Shown: positions 27,640 to 36,271 of the stretch, piece after piece
How positions within the stretch are numbered: the stretch's first letter is position 1
Layout: the number at the start of each line of letters is the position of its first letter
NCBI GenBank assembly: GCA_030146705.1
Contig: JASLBE010000044.1
Span: 1-64,000 of the forward strand
Source of the DNA: Tissierellales bacterium
GTDB taxonomy: Bacteria; Bacillota; Clostridia; Tissierellales; Tissierellaceae
DNA: 64,000 nt
Reading direction: 5' to 3'
The notes under the pieces: generated by a model
Seen by the model: only the letters and a program-made list of their open reading frames with translations
Databases searched by the model: none
What the model was told of the DNA's origin: nothing
Program-made: the position numbers and the translations under genes

Positions 27640-29544
27640 TTAATCCCTATTTTCTATTTCTAGTTTTATTTCTCCTATAAATTCATCAACCTTCTTACTA
27701 GTTTGGTCTCCTTCTGCTCCTGCCCTAACTGTAATAGCGTCTTCATCAACCTCTTTTTGACCAATAACTAGTAAATAAGGGATCCTTTGTGTTTGTCCTT
27801 CCCTTATTTTATAGCCTATTTTTTCATCCCTAGTGTCTAGCTCAACCCTAATTCCACTAGCCTTTAATTTTTCATAAACATCCATAGCATAATCATTAAA
27901 CTTATTTGATATTGGTAAAATTTTAGCTTGGACTGGAGCCAACCAAGTAGGGAATCTTCCAGCATAATGTTCAATTAAAATACCAATAAACCTTTCCATA
28001 GACCCAAATAGGGCCCTGTGAATCATTACTGGTCTTTTCTTTTCCCCATTACTATCTATATATTCCATCTCAAATCTTTCTGGCATTTGGAAGTCTAATT
28101 GTATAGTACCACATTGCCAAGTTCTGCCTATGGCATCTTCAAGCTGGAAGTCTATCTTAGGACCATAAAAAGCTCCGTCGCCTTCATCAACCCTATAGTC
28201 AATTCCCTTTTCTTCTAAGGCTGCCCTTAAACCATCTTCCGCCATATTCCACTGCTCTTCTGTACCCATAGAATCTTCTGGCCTAGTTGATAATTCAACT
28301 GAATACTTAAAGCCAAATGTTTGGTATATTTGGTCGGCCAATTCAATAACCTCTACTAGTTGGTCCTTTACTTGGTCTGGTAGACAGAATATATGGGCAT
28401 CATCTTGAGTAAATGACCTAACCCTCATAAGTCCATGTAGGGTTCCAGATAATTCATGCCTGTGGACAAGTCCAAGCTCTCCCCATTTTAAAGGTAGGTC
28501 CCTATAGCTCCTAAGACCTGACTTATAAACTAAGATAGATCCCGGACAGTTCATTGGCTTTATGGCATAGTCTTCATCATCAATCTTAGTTAGGTACATA
28601 TTGTCCTTATAGTGGTCCCAGTGGCCTGATTGTAGCCAAAGTCCCTGGTTTAATATTATAGGAGTCCTTATTTCTCCATAGCCCTTAGCCAGGTGGATTT
28701 CCCTCCAAAAATTTTCCAGCTCATTTCTTAAAACCATCCCCTTGGCATGGAAGAATGGAAAACCTGGTCCCTCTTCGTGGATACTAAACAAGTCTAATTC
28801 CTTGCCTAGTTTCCTATGGTCTCTTTTCTTAGCCTCTTCTAGTCTTTCTAGGTATTCATCCAATTGTTTCTTCTTTTCAAAAGAAATGGCATAAATTCTT
28901 TGAAGCATCTTATTATTTTCATCCCCACGCCAATATGCTCCTGCCACACTTAATAACTTAACAGCCTTTATTTTTTTTATATCCTTTAAGTGAGGTCCCC
29001 TGCATAAGTCTTCAAACTCTCCAAGTTTATATAGGGAAAGTTCCTCATCTTCATCTATCCCCTCAATTAAATCTACCTTATATATTTCTCCAGCATCCCT
29101 AAACTTTTTAAGGGCATCATTTCTTGAAATAACTATTTTTTCAAGTTCATTTCCTTCCTTAGTTATTTTTTTCATTTCTGCCTCTATTTTTTCAAAATCA
29201 TCCTGGCTAAATTTATGGTCTGTATCAAAATCATAATAAAATCCATTTTCAATAGCTGGTCCTATGGCAAACTTTACATCTGGAAATAGTCTTTTAACAG
29301 CCAAGGCCATAACATGGGCTGAACTATGCCAAAAAACTTGCTTTCCTTCTGGGTCTTCAAACTTAATAACCCTAAAGTCTGCATCCTCATTAATTTCATC
29401 AACCATACCCTTTATTTCTCCATTAACAACTGCTCCAACAGAAGCTCTTGCTAATCCTTCTGATATATCTCTTGTTGCATCATAAACTGTTATTCCCTTT
29501 TCATGCTCTTTTACTGTACCATCTGGTAATCTTAACTTAATCAT
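27640..29544 (-). CDS. thrS: Threonyl-tRNA synthetase
   Basis: 634 residues from the ATG at 29544. Domains in order: TGS (1-62, starting IKLRLPDG), the SAD editing domain with H-S-S-A-H-V, class II core with motif 2 (RVRSFTQDDAHIFC) and motif 3 (IHRALFGSMERF), and the anticodon domain (last ~100 residues). It charges tRNA-Thr. The open frame runs 27 codons further up through the T-box terminator; TAGGAGG sits 7 bases before the chosen ATG. Confidence 0.97.
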   Translation of the reverse strand: MIKLRLPDGTVKEHEKGITVYDATRDISEGLARASVGAVVNGEIKGMVDEINEDADFRVIKFEDPEGKQVFWHSSAHVMALAVKRLFPDVKFAIGPAIENGFYYDFDTDHKFSQDDFEKIEAEMKKITKEGNELEKIVISRNDALKKFRDAGEIYKVDLIEGIDEDEELSLYKLGEFEDLCRGPHLKDIKKIKAVKLLSVAGAYWRGDENNKMLQRIYAISFEKKKQLDEYLERLEEAKKRDHRKLGKELDLFSIHEEGPGFPFFHAKGMVLRNELENFWREIHLAKGYGEIRTPIILNQGLWLQSGHWDHYKDNMYLTKIDDEDYAIKPMNCPGSILVYKSGLRSYRDLPLKWGELGLVHRHELSGTLHGLMRVRSFTQDDAHIFCLPDQVKDQLVEVIELADQIYQTFGFKYSVELSTRPEDSMGTEEQWNMAEDGLRAALEEKGIDYRVDEGDGAFYGPKIDFQLEDAIGRTWQCGTIQLDFQMPERFEMEYIDSNGEKKRPVMIHRALFGSMERFIGILIEHYAGRFPTWLAPVQAKILPISNKFNDYAMDVYEKLKASGIRVELDTRDEKIGYKIREGQTQRIPYLLVIGQKEVDEDAITVRAGAEGDQTSKKVDEFIGEIKLEIENRD

Positions 29545-29563
29545 CTTTCTACCTCCTAATATT

Positions 29564-29802
29564 AAAAAGACCCTCCGTCCTATATAGGCAATCCTATATA
29601 GGGACGAAAGGTCTCGTGGTTCCACCCTAATTACTTCTCATTTTTATAACGCTAATAGCGGTTATCCTTACTCTTACGATTCAGATACTGCTCCGAGTTA
29701 GTCTTCACAAAGCCTTTACCTAGGCAGATTTTCAGTCACGGTCTGCCCTCCCTAAAAGCAAGTATCTTTGCTACTTTTCTCATCTACGCACCTATTAAAT
29801 TA
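29564..29802 (-). promoter_or_regulatory. T-box leader of thrS
   Basis: Minus-strand leader with AAAAGTAGCAAAG in stem I, T-box core AGGGTGGAACCACG (29615-29628), and a terminator/antiterminator region containing two CTATATAGG-type arms and a T5 tail. UGGA complements UCCA, i.e. a U discriminator, as in tRNA-Thr of Bacillota. Confidence 0.92.
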
Positions 29803-29808
29803 TTTCTT

Positions 29809-29837
29809 ATAATATACATCTTTATATAATTTGTCAA
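29809..29837 (-). promoter_or_regulatory. thrS promoter
   Basis: Minus strand: TTGACA (29832-29837), a 17-base spacer, TATTAT (29809-29814). The -35 lies next to the hisS stop codon. Confidence 0.78.
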
Positions 29838-29838
29838 G

Positions 29839-31152
29839 TTATCTATTAAAAAAACTAACTAAGGCATCAAAAGATAACTCCTCTTGGTCTCCAGTTTTCA
29901 TATCCTTTAAAGAATATAGTTCATTCTTTATTTCATCTTCCCCAATAACTATTACATAGGGAATATTTAACTTATCTGCATAGGTAAATTTCTTACCCAT
30001 CTTGGCCTTTTCATAGTATATTTGAGAATTTATCCCTTCTAGCCTAAGTCTCCTTGAAAGTTTAACCCCTTCTTCTGTACAACCCTTCATTGGTATTATT
30101 AAAATATCTGTAAGAGACTGGCTTTCAACCTCAAGAAGTCCCTCGTGGACAAGTTGGTCAAATAACCTAGTTAAACCTATGGAAATTCCAACTCCAGGAA
30201 GGCTCTGGCTAGTATAGTTACTAGCTAGGTCATCATACCTACCACCAGAACAAACACTACCTATATGCCTGTAGTCATCTAGGAAGGTTTCATAAATAGT
30301 TCCAGTATAGTAGTCTAGCCCCCTAGCTATAGTAACATTTATTTGGTAGTAGTCCTCTGGGACCCCAAAAAGTCCTATATATTTAACAACTGTCTTTAGC
30401 TCATCCAAGCCAGATAGGTATAGGTCATTTTTAATGTCTAGCCCATCTAAGCTAGCTAAAATTTCCTCATTAGTGCCACTTATTTTTATAAAATCAAGTA
30501 TCTCCTTAGTAGCCTCAGAAGAAACTCCAGTAGCCATAATTTCTTCCTCTACCTTGTCTTCCCCAATCTTGTCTATCTTGTCTATAGCCCTAAGAACAAG
30601 GGATGGGTCTTCTATACCCAAGGACTCAAAAAAACCTGCTAAAAGCCTCCTATTATTTATCTGTATTGTAAACTTACCAAAATCCATTTCCTTAAAAATA
30701 GAATATATTATACTAGGGATTTCAGCATCATTAACTATATCAATCGAGTTATTGCCAACAATATCTATATCACATTGGTAGAATTCTCTAAACCTTCCCC
30801 TTTGGTTTCTTTCCCCCCTATATACCTTGCCTATATGGTATCTTCTAAAAGGGAATTCTAGGTCTGAAAAATGCTGGGCAACATATCTTGCTAGGGGAAC
30901 AGTTAGGTCAAACCTCATACCTATATCTGTTTTACCCTTGGTAAAATTATACATTTGCTTGGCAGTTTCTCCACCACCCTTGGCAAGTAAAATTTCTTCT
31001 CTTTCTAAAACTGGTGTGTCAATTGGCAAAAAGCCATAGGCTTCATAGTTTTTCTTTATTATATTTTTCAACCTGTTAAACACTAGCTGCTCTCCTGGTA
31101 AAAGTTCCATAAAGCCTGCCAATGTAGCTGGTCTAACTATTTCTCTTTTCAT
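29839..31152 (-). CDS. hisS: Histidyl-tRNA synthetase
   Basis: 437 residues, class II. Motif 1 is near P-V-L-E-R-E, motif 2 is FREFYQCDIDIVG, and the histidine A motif is GLDYYTGTIYE, followed by G-G-R-Y-D-D-L. The last ~95 residues are the anticodon domain. It charges tRNA-His. It is the last gene of the DUF6873-ytxC-hisS operon (gap 9 bases) and has no T-box of its own. RBS AGGAGG. Confidence 0.96.
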   Translation of the reverse strand: MKREIVRPATLAGFMELLPGEQLVFNRLKNIIKKNYEAYGFLPIDTPVLEREEILLAKGGGETAKQMYNFTKGKTDIGMRFDLTVPLARYVAQHFSDLEFPFRRYHIGKVYRGERNQRGRFREFYQCDIDIVGNNSIDIVNDAEIPSIIYSIFKEMDFGKFTIQINNRRLLAGFFESLGIEDPSLVLRAIDKIDKIGEDKVEEEIMATGVSSEATKEILDFIKISGTNEEILASLDGLDIKNDLYLSGLDELKTVVKYIGLFGVPEDYYQINVTIARGLDYYTGTIYETFLDDYRHIGSVCSGGRYDDLASNYTSQSLPGVGISIGLTRLFDQLVHEGLLEVESQSLTDILIIPMKGCTEEGVKLSRRLRLEGINSQIYYEKAKMGKKFTYADKLNIPYVIVIGEDEIKNELYSLKDMKTGDQEELSFDALVSFFNR

Positions 31153-31161
31153 AATATCCTC

Positions 31162-31980
31162 CTAATCTAACCTACATATATTACATCCATTACAAATAAC
31201 TAGCCTGTCTCCAAATATTTCCTTAATAGCCTTCATCAAAAAACTTTCTTCTTTTAAGTCTCCATGGAGGATTAACCTCTTGGGAGAAATTAAAATTAAA
31301 CTACTTAATAGTATATCAGATTTTGTAACAGTTTTTGCATCAAATTCTTCTTCAACCTTATTTATAATATCCGATCCTACAGCATTATTATTAATGTCCC
31401 TAAAGCAAAAGTTCCCATCTCTTATTATTAAGTTTAAAATATTTGCACTGGAAGGATGGGTTTGGATTACATACTTTACCATTTCTATAAATTCTTTAAT
31501 TTTTTTCTCTTCCTCAATCTCGGTTATAATATTGTCTATGGCAACATCTAATATATATATATAGTCATTTAGCCTAAATTTCATATAACCATCTATATCT
31601 ATTGCCTGACTTTCTTCTAAGTAACTAACCAATTCTTCCTTCATTTTTATCTTCTCATCTAGGTAGATATGGGAGGTTTGTATCTCCTCTTTTATCTTAT
31701 CTATAACATACTTATCAAGCCTGAGATATTCTCCCTTATAAATCCTTCTAGCCCTAGTCTTAATAGCATCATCTAAGCATTCACTCATCATAACTTCTTC
31801 TATGGCATCTGATAAGACCCTTAAAAATTCCTCCCGAGTATGCTCATTTTTAACCCTTATTAAAATATCAAATTTCCCATACCTGGGCTCCTCATCTATT
31901 TCAAGATTCCAGTCCTGAAAATAAAGGTCTATTATCCCTCTTATTTTTTCCTTATTCCTTATTCCCTTGATATTTATCAA
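31162..31980 (-). CDS. ytxC: YtxC-like protein
   Basis: 272 residues, helical, with a C-terminal C-N-G-C-N-I-C cluster (last ~8 residues). Length and the end of the protein agree with the YtxC family, annotated as a putative sporulation protein in Bacillus, where it also lies near thrS. Function unproven. The start is TTG, preceded by AGAGGTGG. It is the middle gene of the DUF6873-ytxC-hisS operon. Confidence 0.7.
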   Translation of the reverse strand: MINIKGIRNKEKIRGIIDLYFQDWNLEIDEEPRYGKFDILIRVKNEHTREEFLRVLSDAIEEVMMSECLDDAIKTRARRIYKGEYLRLDKYVIDKIKEEIQTSHIYLDEKIKMKEELVSYLEESQAIDIDGYMKFRLNDYIYILDVAIDNIITEIEEEKKIKEFIEMVKYVIQTHPSSANILNLIIRDGNFCFRDINNNAVGSDIINKVEEEFDAKTVTKSDILLSSLILISPKRLILHGDLKEESFLMKAIKEIFGDRLVICNGCNICRLD

Positions 31981-31994
31981 CTATTTCCACCTCT

Positions 31995-32732
31995 TTAAAC
32001 CTCTAAAAACATTATTGTTCCAATATCTAAAATCTTATTATTGGATAAAAATATTGTATTTTTATTATATTTATTTAAAAATTCCTGAATTTTATTAAAA
32101 TCTGGGTGGTCCTTTAAACTGCCTGAAAACACCACTGTATCCTCATTTAAACTTCCCATAGCCCCTCCTATAAACCCATATTCCTGACCTGGAAGATCTA
32201 TGTGTCCTGGTTCTATTAATAATATATCATATCCTAGGCCAGTAAGCTTTTTATAGGTTGGTAGATCTGATGTAATCCCCAAATTTTTTCCTATTAAACC
32301 TAAGGAGCACTTAGCATAACCTTGGTTAATATCTATAAGGTCCAGCCCCCTAGTTTCCAATTCCCTAAGTAGGATTTTATCTGTATATTTAAACTTATGT
32401 AGGGCACAAGTACCTAGCCTGGCTACATTATATGGAATATCTTCAGGATAACTTAGTCCTAAGCTAGTTTCTCCAACTATTACATTTAGCTTAAAGTCCC
32501 TAAGCTTTTCAAGATAATAATCTGCAACATCTGGAGCTACTAGTATAGTTTCCCTATCTAAAATATGGACTTGTATGTCAGGGTGGTAGGCGATACTCTC
32601 ATGAACTTTATTACAACTAGTAGTCTTTATAATATGTAAGCCTAGTTTTTCTAACCCAGCTATAATATCACTCCCCACCCTGGCGTCAACTATTACTAAC
32701 CTGCCCCTAACTTTTGGAACCAATGGATTCAT
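31995..32732 (-). CDS. DUF6873-type GME-fold protein
   Basis: 245 residues. It has a repeated alpha/beta pattern with D-R-E-T and a conserved G-T-C-A-x-H-K-F segment, plus E-P-G-H-I-D-L-P-G. This fits the uncharacterised DUF6873 group related to the guanidino-modifying (arginine deiminase-like) fold. I assign no reaction. First gene of an operon with ytxC and hisS. ATG with AAGGGGGG. Confidence 0.6.
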   Translation of the reverse strand: MNPLVPKVRGRLVIVDARVGSDIIAGLEKLGLHIIKTTSCNKVHESIAYHPDIQVHILDRETILVAPDVADYYLEKLRDFKLNVIVGETSLGLSYPEDIPYNVARLGTCALHKFKYTDKILLRELETRGLDLIDINQGYAKCSLGLIGKNLGITSDLPTYKKLTGLGYDILLIEPGHIDLPGQEYGFIGGAMGSLNEDTVVFSGSLKDHPDFNKIQEFLNKYNKNTIFLSNNKILDIGTIMFLEV

Positions 32733-32833
32733 CTAACCCCCCCTTAATCTTAACAATATAACTCTATCACTCTATAACTAGTTACACAATAAATTTTATT
32801 CTACTATAAGATGCTAGATATTTCCACAAAAAA

Positions 32834-32861
32834 AACCTACTGAATTTAAATTCAGTAGGTT
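32834..32861 (-). terminator. Terminator of the tRNA cluster
   Basis: Perfect 28-base palindrome with stem AACCTACTGAATTT, followed on the minus strand by TTTTTT. Confidence 0.8.
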
Positions 32862-32865
32862 GTTC

Positions 32866-32939
32866 TGGAGGCAACACCCGGATTTGAACCGGGGGTAAAG
32901 GCTTTGCAGGCCTCGGCCTTACCACTTGGCTATGTTGCC
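32866..32939 (-). tRNA. tRNA-Cys (GCA)
   Basis: Acceptor arm GGCAACA pairs with TGTTGCC, discriminator U, CCA encoded. T arm GGTTCAAAT and anticodon loop CTGCAAA with GCA. Last of three clustered tRNA genes. Confidence 0.95.
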
Positions 32940-32948
32940 AGATTTAAT

Positions 32949-33023
32949 TGGAGCGGAAGACGAGATTCGAACTCGCGACCCTCGCCTTGGCAAGGCGATG
33001 CTCTACCACTGAGCCACTCCCGC
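32949..33023 (-). tRNA. tRNA-Gly (GCC)
   Basis: Acceptor 5' strand GCGGGAG and 3' strand CTTCCGC, discriminator U, CCA encoded. T loop GTTCGAAT, anticodon GCC. Middle gene of the cluster. Confidence 0.95.
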
Positions 33024-33031
33024 TTATTACT

Positions 33032-33107
33032 TGGTGCCCAAAGCCGGAATCGAACCAGCGACACAAGGATTTTCAGTCCTTTGCTCTACCGACTGAGCTA
33101 TTTGGGC
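33032..33107 (-). tRNA. tRNA-Phe (GAA)
   Basis: Acceptor arm GCCCAAA pairs with TTTGGGC, discriminator A, CCA encoded. T loop GTTCGATT, anticodon GAA in the loop CTGAAAA. First gene of the Phe-Gly-Cys cluster. Confidence 0.95.
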
Positions 33108-33115
33108 CTAACCTA

Positions 33116-33168
33116 TTATAAAAATAATATAGATTGTAATTTAGGTATTTCTCCCCTAATCACAATCT
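33116..33168 (-). promoter_or_regulatory. Leader hairpin in front of the tRNA cluster
   Basis: ATATAGATTGT and ACAATCTATAT form an 11-bp inverted repeat with partial pairing inside, followed on the minus strand by TATTTTTAT. It lies between the promoter and tRNA-Phe. It may terminate hslO, act as a processing site, or both. Confidence 0.45.
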
Positions 33169-33170
33169 AT

Positions 33171-33199
33171 ATTATATATGCTTATCTAATTTTTGTCAA
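33171..33199 (-). promoter_or_regulatory. tRNA cluster promoter inside the hslO end
   Basis: Minus strand: TTGACA (33194-33199), a 17-base spacer, TATAAT (33171-33176), both near-consensus. The -35 lies in the last hslO codons. Confidence 0.75.
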
Positions 33200-34070
33200 G
33201 AACAATTTTTTCCAGCTCTTCTTTAGACAGGCTATATTTTTCATTACAAAAATGGCAAACTAATTCTGCCCCCTGGTCTTCATCTATCATATTTTTTATT
33301 TCTGCTACATCTAAACTTCTTATAGCTTTTTCAACCTTTTCCCTACTACAATCACATTTAAACTCTAAATTTTCCCTAGCCAAAACCCTCATCTCAAATC
33401 CAGGCAGGAGCTCTTCCATAATTTCCTCTGGCCTAAGCCCTCTATCAATATAGCTAGAAATAGGCTGGATTTTTCCTAAAGTTTCTTCAATTATACTTAT
33501 TTCTTCCTCCTTAACCCCAGGTAAAAGTTGGATAATAAATCCTCCAGCAGCCCTAACAGATAGGTCTTTTTCAACTAGTACACCAAGGCCAACAGCAGAT
33601 GGTTGCTGTTCTGAAATAGCATAATAAGCAGCTATATCTTCTGCTATCTCCCCACTAATTATCCTACTACTACCCTTATAAGGCTCCTTAAGTCCAAGGT
33701 CCATAGCAACTGAAACACTTCCCTCAGTTCCAACTATACCTCTAACATCAAGCTTTCCATCAGACTCCCTAGCTTCTAAGTCTGCCTTAGGGTTGTCTAT
33801 ATATCCTTTTATTTCTCCCTTAGAATTAGCCTCAACCAGTATCCTGCCAGCGGGCCCTCCACCATCAATTTTTAGGCTTAACTTATCCTCTTTATTTTTC
33901 ATCATACTAGCCATTATGGCTCCAGCAGTCAAAGTCCTACCAAGGGCAGCTGTTGCCGTTGCACTTGTTATATGTTTTTTTCTGGCCTCCTCAACTAGGT
34001 TTGTTGTTCCTGCTACAAACACCCTAATATTGCCAGTTTTATCTATTCCCCTAATTAAATAATCCTTCAT
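33186..34070 (-). CDS. hslO: Hsp33, redox-controlled chaperone
   Basis: 294 residues, full length. The four zinc-binding cysteines are in place: C239-D-C241 and C272-H-F-C275. Oxidation of these releases zinc and activates the holdase. The N-terminal chaperone domain has GRTLTAGAIMASMMKN. It lies 17 bases downstream of the methyltransferase gene. In an anaerobe it probably protects during air exposure or hypochlorite stress. Confidence 0.95.
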   Translation of the reverse strand: MKDYLIRGIDKTGNIRVFVAGTTNLVEEARKKHITSATATAALGRTLTAGAIMASMMKNKEDKLSLKIDGGGPAGRILVEANSKGEIKGYIDNPKADLEARESDGKLDVRGIVGTEGSVSVAMDLGLKEPYKGSSRIISGEIAEDIAAYYAISEQQPSAVGLGVLVEKDLSVRAAGGFIIQLLPGVKEEEISIIEETLGKIQPISSYIDRGLRPEEIMEELLPGFEMRVLARENLEFKCDCSREKVEKAIRSLDVAEIKNMIDEDQGAELVCHFCNEKYSLSKEELEKIVLDKN

Positions 34071-34087
34071 AAACCTCTCCTTAAAAC

Positions 34088-34816
34088 TTATTTTCTTACT
34101 ACAAAATTTACCCTCTCAGTCCTAGTATCAACTGGCTCAAAACAAAAAGCCTCATAGTGGTCTATACTAGTAAAGCCAACTTCTTCTAAAAGCTTAACCA
34201 GGTCTTTTACTTCATAAATCCTCTCATAATGGTCCTCCACAAACCTTGTGTAGCTAGTACCTTCCCTTACAAAAAAATTAATATAAAACTGGACTATTCT
34301 ATCCTCTATCAAGTAATTCTCCCAAGTATAAAATAAGTCCTCCCTATCCTCTACAAAGGTATTTTCACCAATTATCTTCCTTAATTTGTAGCTAGAATTT
34401 ATATCAAAAATAAAAATCCCCCCAGGAGATAAGTGGTCATAAACATTTTCAAAGACCTTCCTTAAGTCCTCATCTTCTGTAATATAGTTGATACTATCAC
34501 AAGTGGCCAAAATAGCATCATATTTTTCATTGGTCTTAAAACTAACCATATCCTGGTTTAAGACCCTTACATTTTTATAGCCACTTAGTTTTTTGTCTAA
34601 AACTGCCAGCATATCAAAAGATAGGTCAAAGCAGGTTAAGTCATAGCCAGCTTTAGCCAGGTAACTAGATAGGTTACCAGTTCCTGCTGCCATCTCTAAG
34701 ATTTTTTCAACCTTGACCCCTTCTTTTTCAAAAATTTCTTCTATATAATCATACCACAAGCCATAGTCTATGCTATCCATTAGCTCATCATAAATACCCG
34801 CAAACTTCCTATACAT
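34088..34816 (-). CDS. Class I SAM-dependent methyltransferase
   Basis: 242 residues. Motif I is E-M-A-A-G-T-G-N-L near residue 42, an acidic residue follows strand 2 (F-D-L-S), and post-motif N-Q-D-M is present. The substrate is not evident; the closest general pattern is small-molecule methyltransferases starting with a Y-D-x-L-M segment. It precedes hslO in a two-gene unit. RBS AGAGGGAGAGG. Confidence 0.85.
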   Translation of the reverse strand: MYRKFAGIYDELMDSIDYGLWYDYIEEIFEKEGVKVEKILEMAAGTGNLSSYLAKAGYDLTCFDLSFDMLAVLDKKLSGYKNVRVLNQDMVSFKTNEKYDAILATCDSINYITEDEDLRKVFENVYDHLSPGGIFIFDINSSYKLRKIIGENTFVEDREDLFYTWENYLIEDRIVQFYINFFVREGTSYTRFVEDHYERIYEVKDLVKLLEEVGFTSIDHYEAFCFEPVDTRTERVNFVVRK

Positions 34817-34835
34817 AAGCCTCTCCCTCTAAGAA

Positions 34836-34861
34836 AATACACCTACAAATGTAGGTGTATT
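34836..34861 (-). terminator. Terminator after hpt
   Basis: AATACACCTACA and TGTAGGTGTATT form a stem followed on the minus strand by TTCTTAG; the T-run is short. Confidence 0.6.
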
Positions 34862-34863
34862 AT

Positions 34864-35394
34864 TTAATCATCAAATGTAAATATATATGGAATATTCCTA
34901 TAATGGTCCTTATAGTTAAGTCCATATCCAACTATAAATAAGTCCTCTATTTCAAAGCCAACATAGTCAGAATCTATAGTTTCCGTCCTCCTACTTGGTT
35001 TATCCAACATTGTACAAATCTTAAGGCTCCTAGGCTCCCTTTCCAGTAACATTTCCTTGACTACATTTAAAGTCCTACCAGAATCTATAATATCATCTAC
35101 TATTAAGACATCCTTACCCTTTATTTCTGTCACTAGGTCGTGGATAATTGCAACATGTCCTGATGATTCTTCACTATGCCCATAACTAGCAGTAGTCATA
35201 AAGTCTATTTGAACCGGTATATCTATAGACCTAATTAGGTCTGCTGCAAAAATAAAGCTCCCCCTAAGTAAAGATACTACCATCAAGTCCTTATCCTTAT
35301 AGTCTTGGCTAATTTCTCTCCCTAAATCCCTTATCCTAGTTTTTATGTCTTCTTCTGAAAATAAGACCTTTCTTTTTCCTAATTCTTGCTCCAT
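34864..35394 (-). CDS. hpt: Hypoxanthine phosphoribosyltransferase
   Basis: 176 residues, normal length. The PRPP-binding motif is DVLIVDDIIDSGRTL, and the flexible-loop segment is M-T-T-A-S-Y-G. The end F-I-V-G-Y-G-L-N-Y-K-D-H-Y-R matches purine PRTases. It salvages hypoxanthine (and guanine) with PRPP in the cytosol. RBS GGGAGG; a 45-residue membrane peptide gene ends just upstream. Confidence 0.95.
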   Translation of the reverse strand: MEQELGKRKVLFSEEDIKTRIRDLGREISQDYKDKDLMVVSLLRGSFIFAADLIRSIDIPVQIDFMTTASYGHSEESSGHVAIIHDLVTEIKGKDVLIVDDIIDSGRTLNVVKEMLLEREPRSLKICTMLDKPSRRTETIDSDYVGFEIEDLFIVGYGLNYKDHYRNIPYIFTFDD

Positions 35395-35405
35395 GGTTTT
35401 CCTCC

Positions 35406-35543
35406 CTATATATTATCTATATTTTTATATTTTGTTAAAGTTACCCTAAGTGACTTTATCTCTCTAAGTATTAGGTTTAAAGTGTACTGAATGCTAACTA
35501 ATATAAGTAATATTATAGCACCAAATATTATTTTTGTATCCAT
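35406..35543 (-). CDS. 45-residue single-pass membrane peptide upstream of hpt
   Basis: ATG at 35543. One hydrophobic helix covers about residues 4-27 (I-I-F-G-A-I-I-L-L-I-L-V), followed by a basic tail (L-R-E-I-K-S-L-R). The stop codon overlaps the hpt ribosome binding site, which suggests translational coupling. Its own Shine-Dalgarno (GGGG, ~11 bases upstream) is poor. Function unknown. Confidence 0.5.
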   Translation of the reverse strand: MDTKIIFGAIILLILVSIQYTLNLILREIKSLRVTLTKYKNIDNI

Positions 35544-35663
35544 AATTTATTCAACCCCAATTTCTCTTAACTTAGATTTATTTTCACATATGTAGGTTTC
35601 AGTATACCATAAAGATTTATTTTTTTCTAAATTGTAAATGATTTTTATTTTAAAGCTTTTATA

Positions 35664-35672
35664 TGGTATAAT
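35664..35672 (+). promoter_or_regulatory. Extended -10 for the DUF4364 gene
   Basis: TGGTATAAT about 33 bases before the ATG. Confidence 0.45.
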
Positions 35673-35704
35673 TTACCTATATAGTATTAGGAAAGGGGTA
35701 ATAT

Positions 35705-36247
35705 ATGTTTATTGAAAGTACTGAAGAGCTTGCACAAAATAAATTGCTATTACTTTATCTTATAGATGTATCGGATTATGATTTAAGTTTAAATATAATT
35801 ACAGAATTTATTCTAGAAAATGATTATATGAATTATTTCTTAATACAACAATACTTATCAGAATTAATAGACTCAGATTTTATAGTTTTGAATCAAATAG
35901 GCGATGAAACATATTCTATAACCGATAAAGGTAAAATTGCACTTTCTTATTTTGAAGATAGGATCCCACAAGATTTTAAAAATCATGTTGGAGAAAAATT
36001 TACTAAATCCTTTAAAGATTTAAAATTAGAAAGAGAAGTCCTTTCTGAATTTTATCAAAAAGAAAATGGACAATATGTAGTTAACTTAAAGTTGGTGGAA
36101 GGAGAGGAGATACTCTTTAGTATCTACCTGGATGTTCCCGACAAAAATCAGGCTGAAAAAATCTCTGAGAGATGGACAAAAAATACAGAAGAGATTTACC
36201 AAAATATTTTAGAAACTTTAATCTACGATAGTAAAGAAAAAGAGTAA
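35705..36247 (+). CDS. DUF4364-family, probable winged-helix regulator
   Basis: 180 residues. The N-terminal ~85 residues fit a winged-helix fold with a wing segment Y-S-I-T-D-K-G-K. The C-terminal half is beta-rich. This matches the DUF4364 family found across Clostridia, generally annotated as a transcriptional regulator; its targets are unknown. Divergent from hpt and convergent with valS. RBS GAAAGGGG. Confidence 0.82.
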   Translation: MFIESTEELAQNKLLLLYLIDVSDYDLSLNIITEFILENDYMNYFLIQQYLSELIDSDFIVLNQIGDETYSITDKGKIALSYFEDRIPQDFKNHVGEKFTKSFKDLKLEREVLSEFYQKENGQYVVNLKLVEGEEILFSIYLDVPDKNQAEKISERWTKNTEEIYQNILETLIYDSKEKE

Positions 36248-36271
36248 GACCTAGGTCTTACTCTTTTTTTC
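36241..36271. terminator. Bidirectional terminator between DUF4364 gene and valS
   Basis: AGAGTAAGACC pairs perfectly with its complement around a CTAGG centre, with T7 on the plus side. The stem includes the DUF4364 stop codon region. Confidence 0.75.

Noticed and set aside
29545..29625. N-terminal extension of thrS
   Set aside because: It translates the T-box leader; TAGGAGG precedes the ATG at 29544.
32904..33263. 119-codon plus-strand frame
   Set aside because: It runs antisense across three tRNA genes and into hslO.
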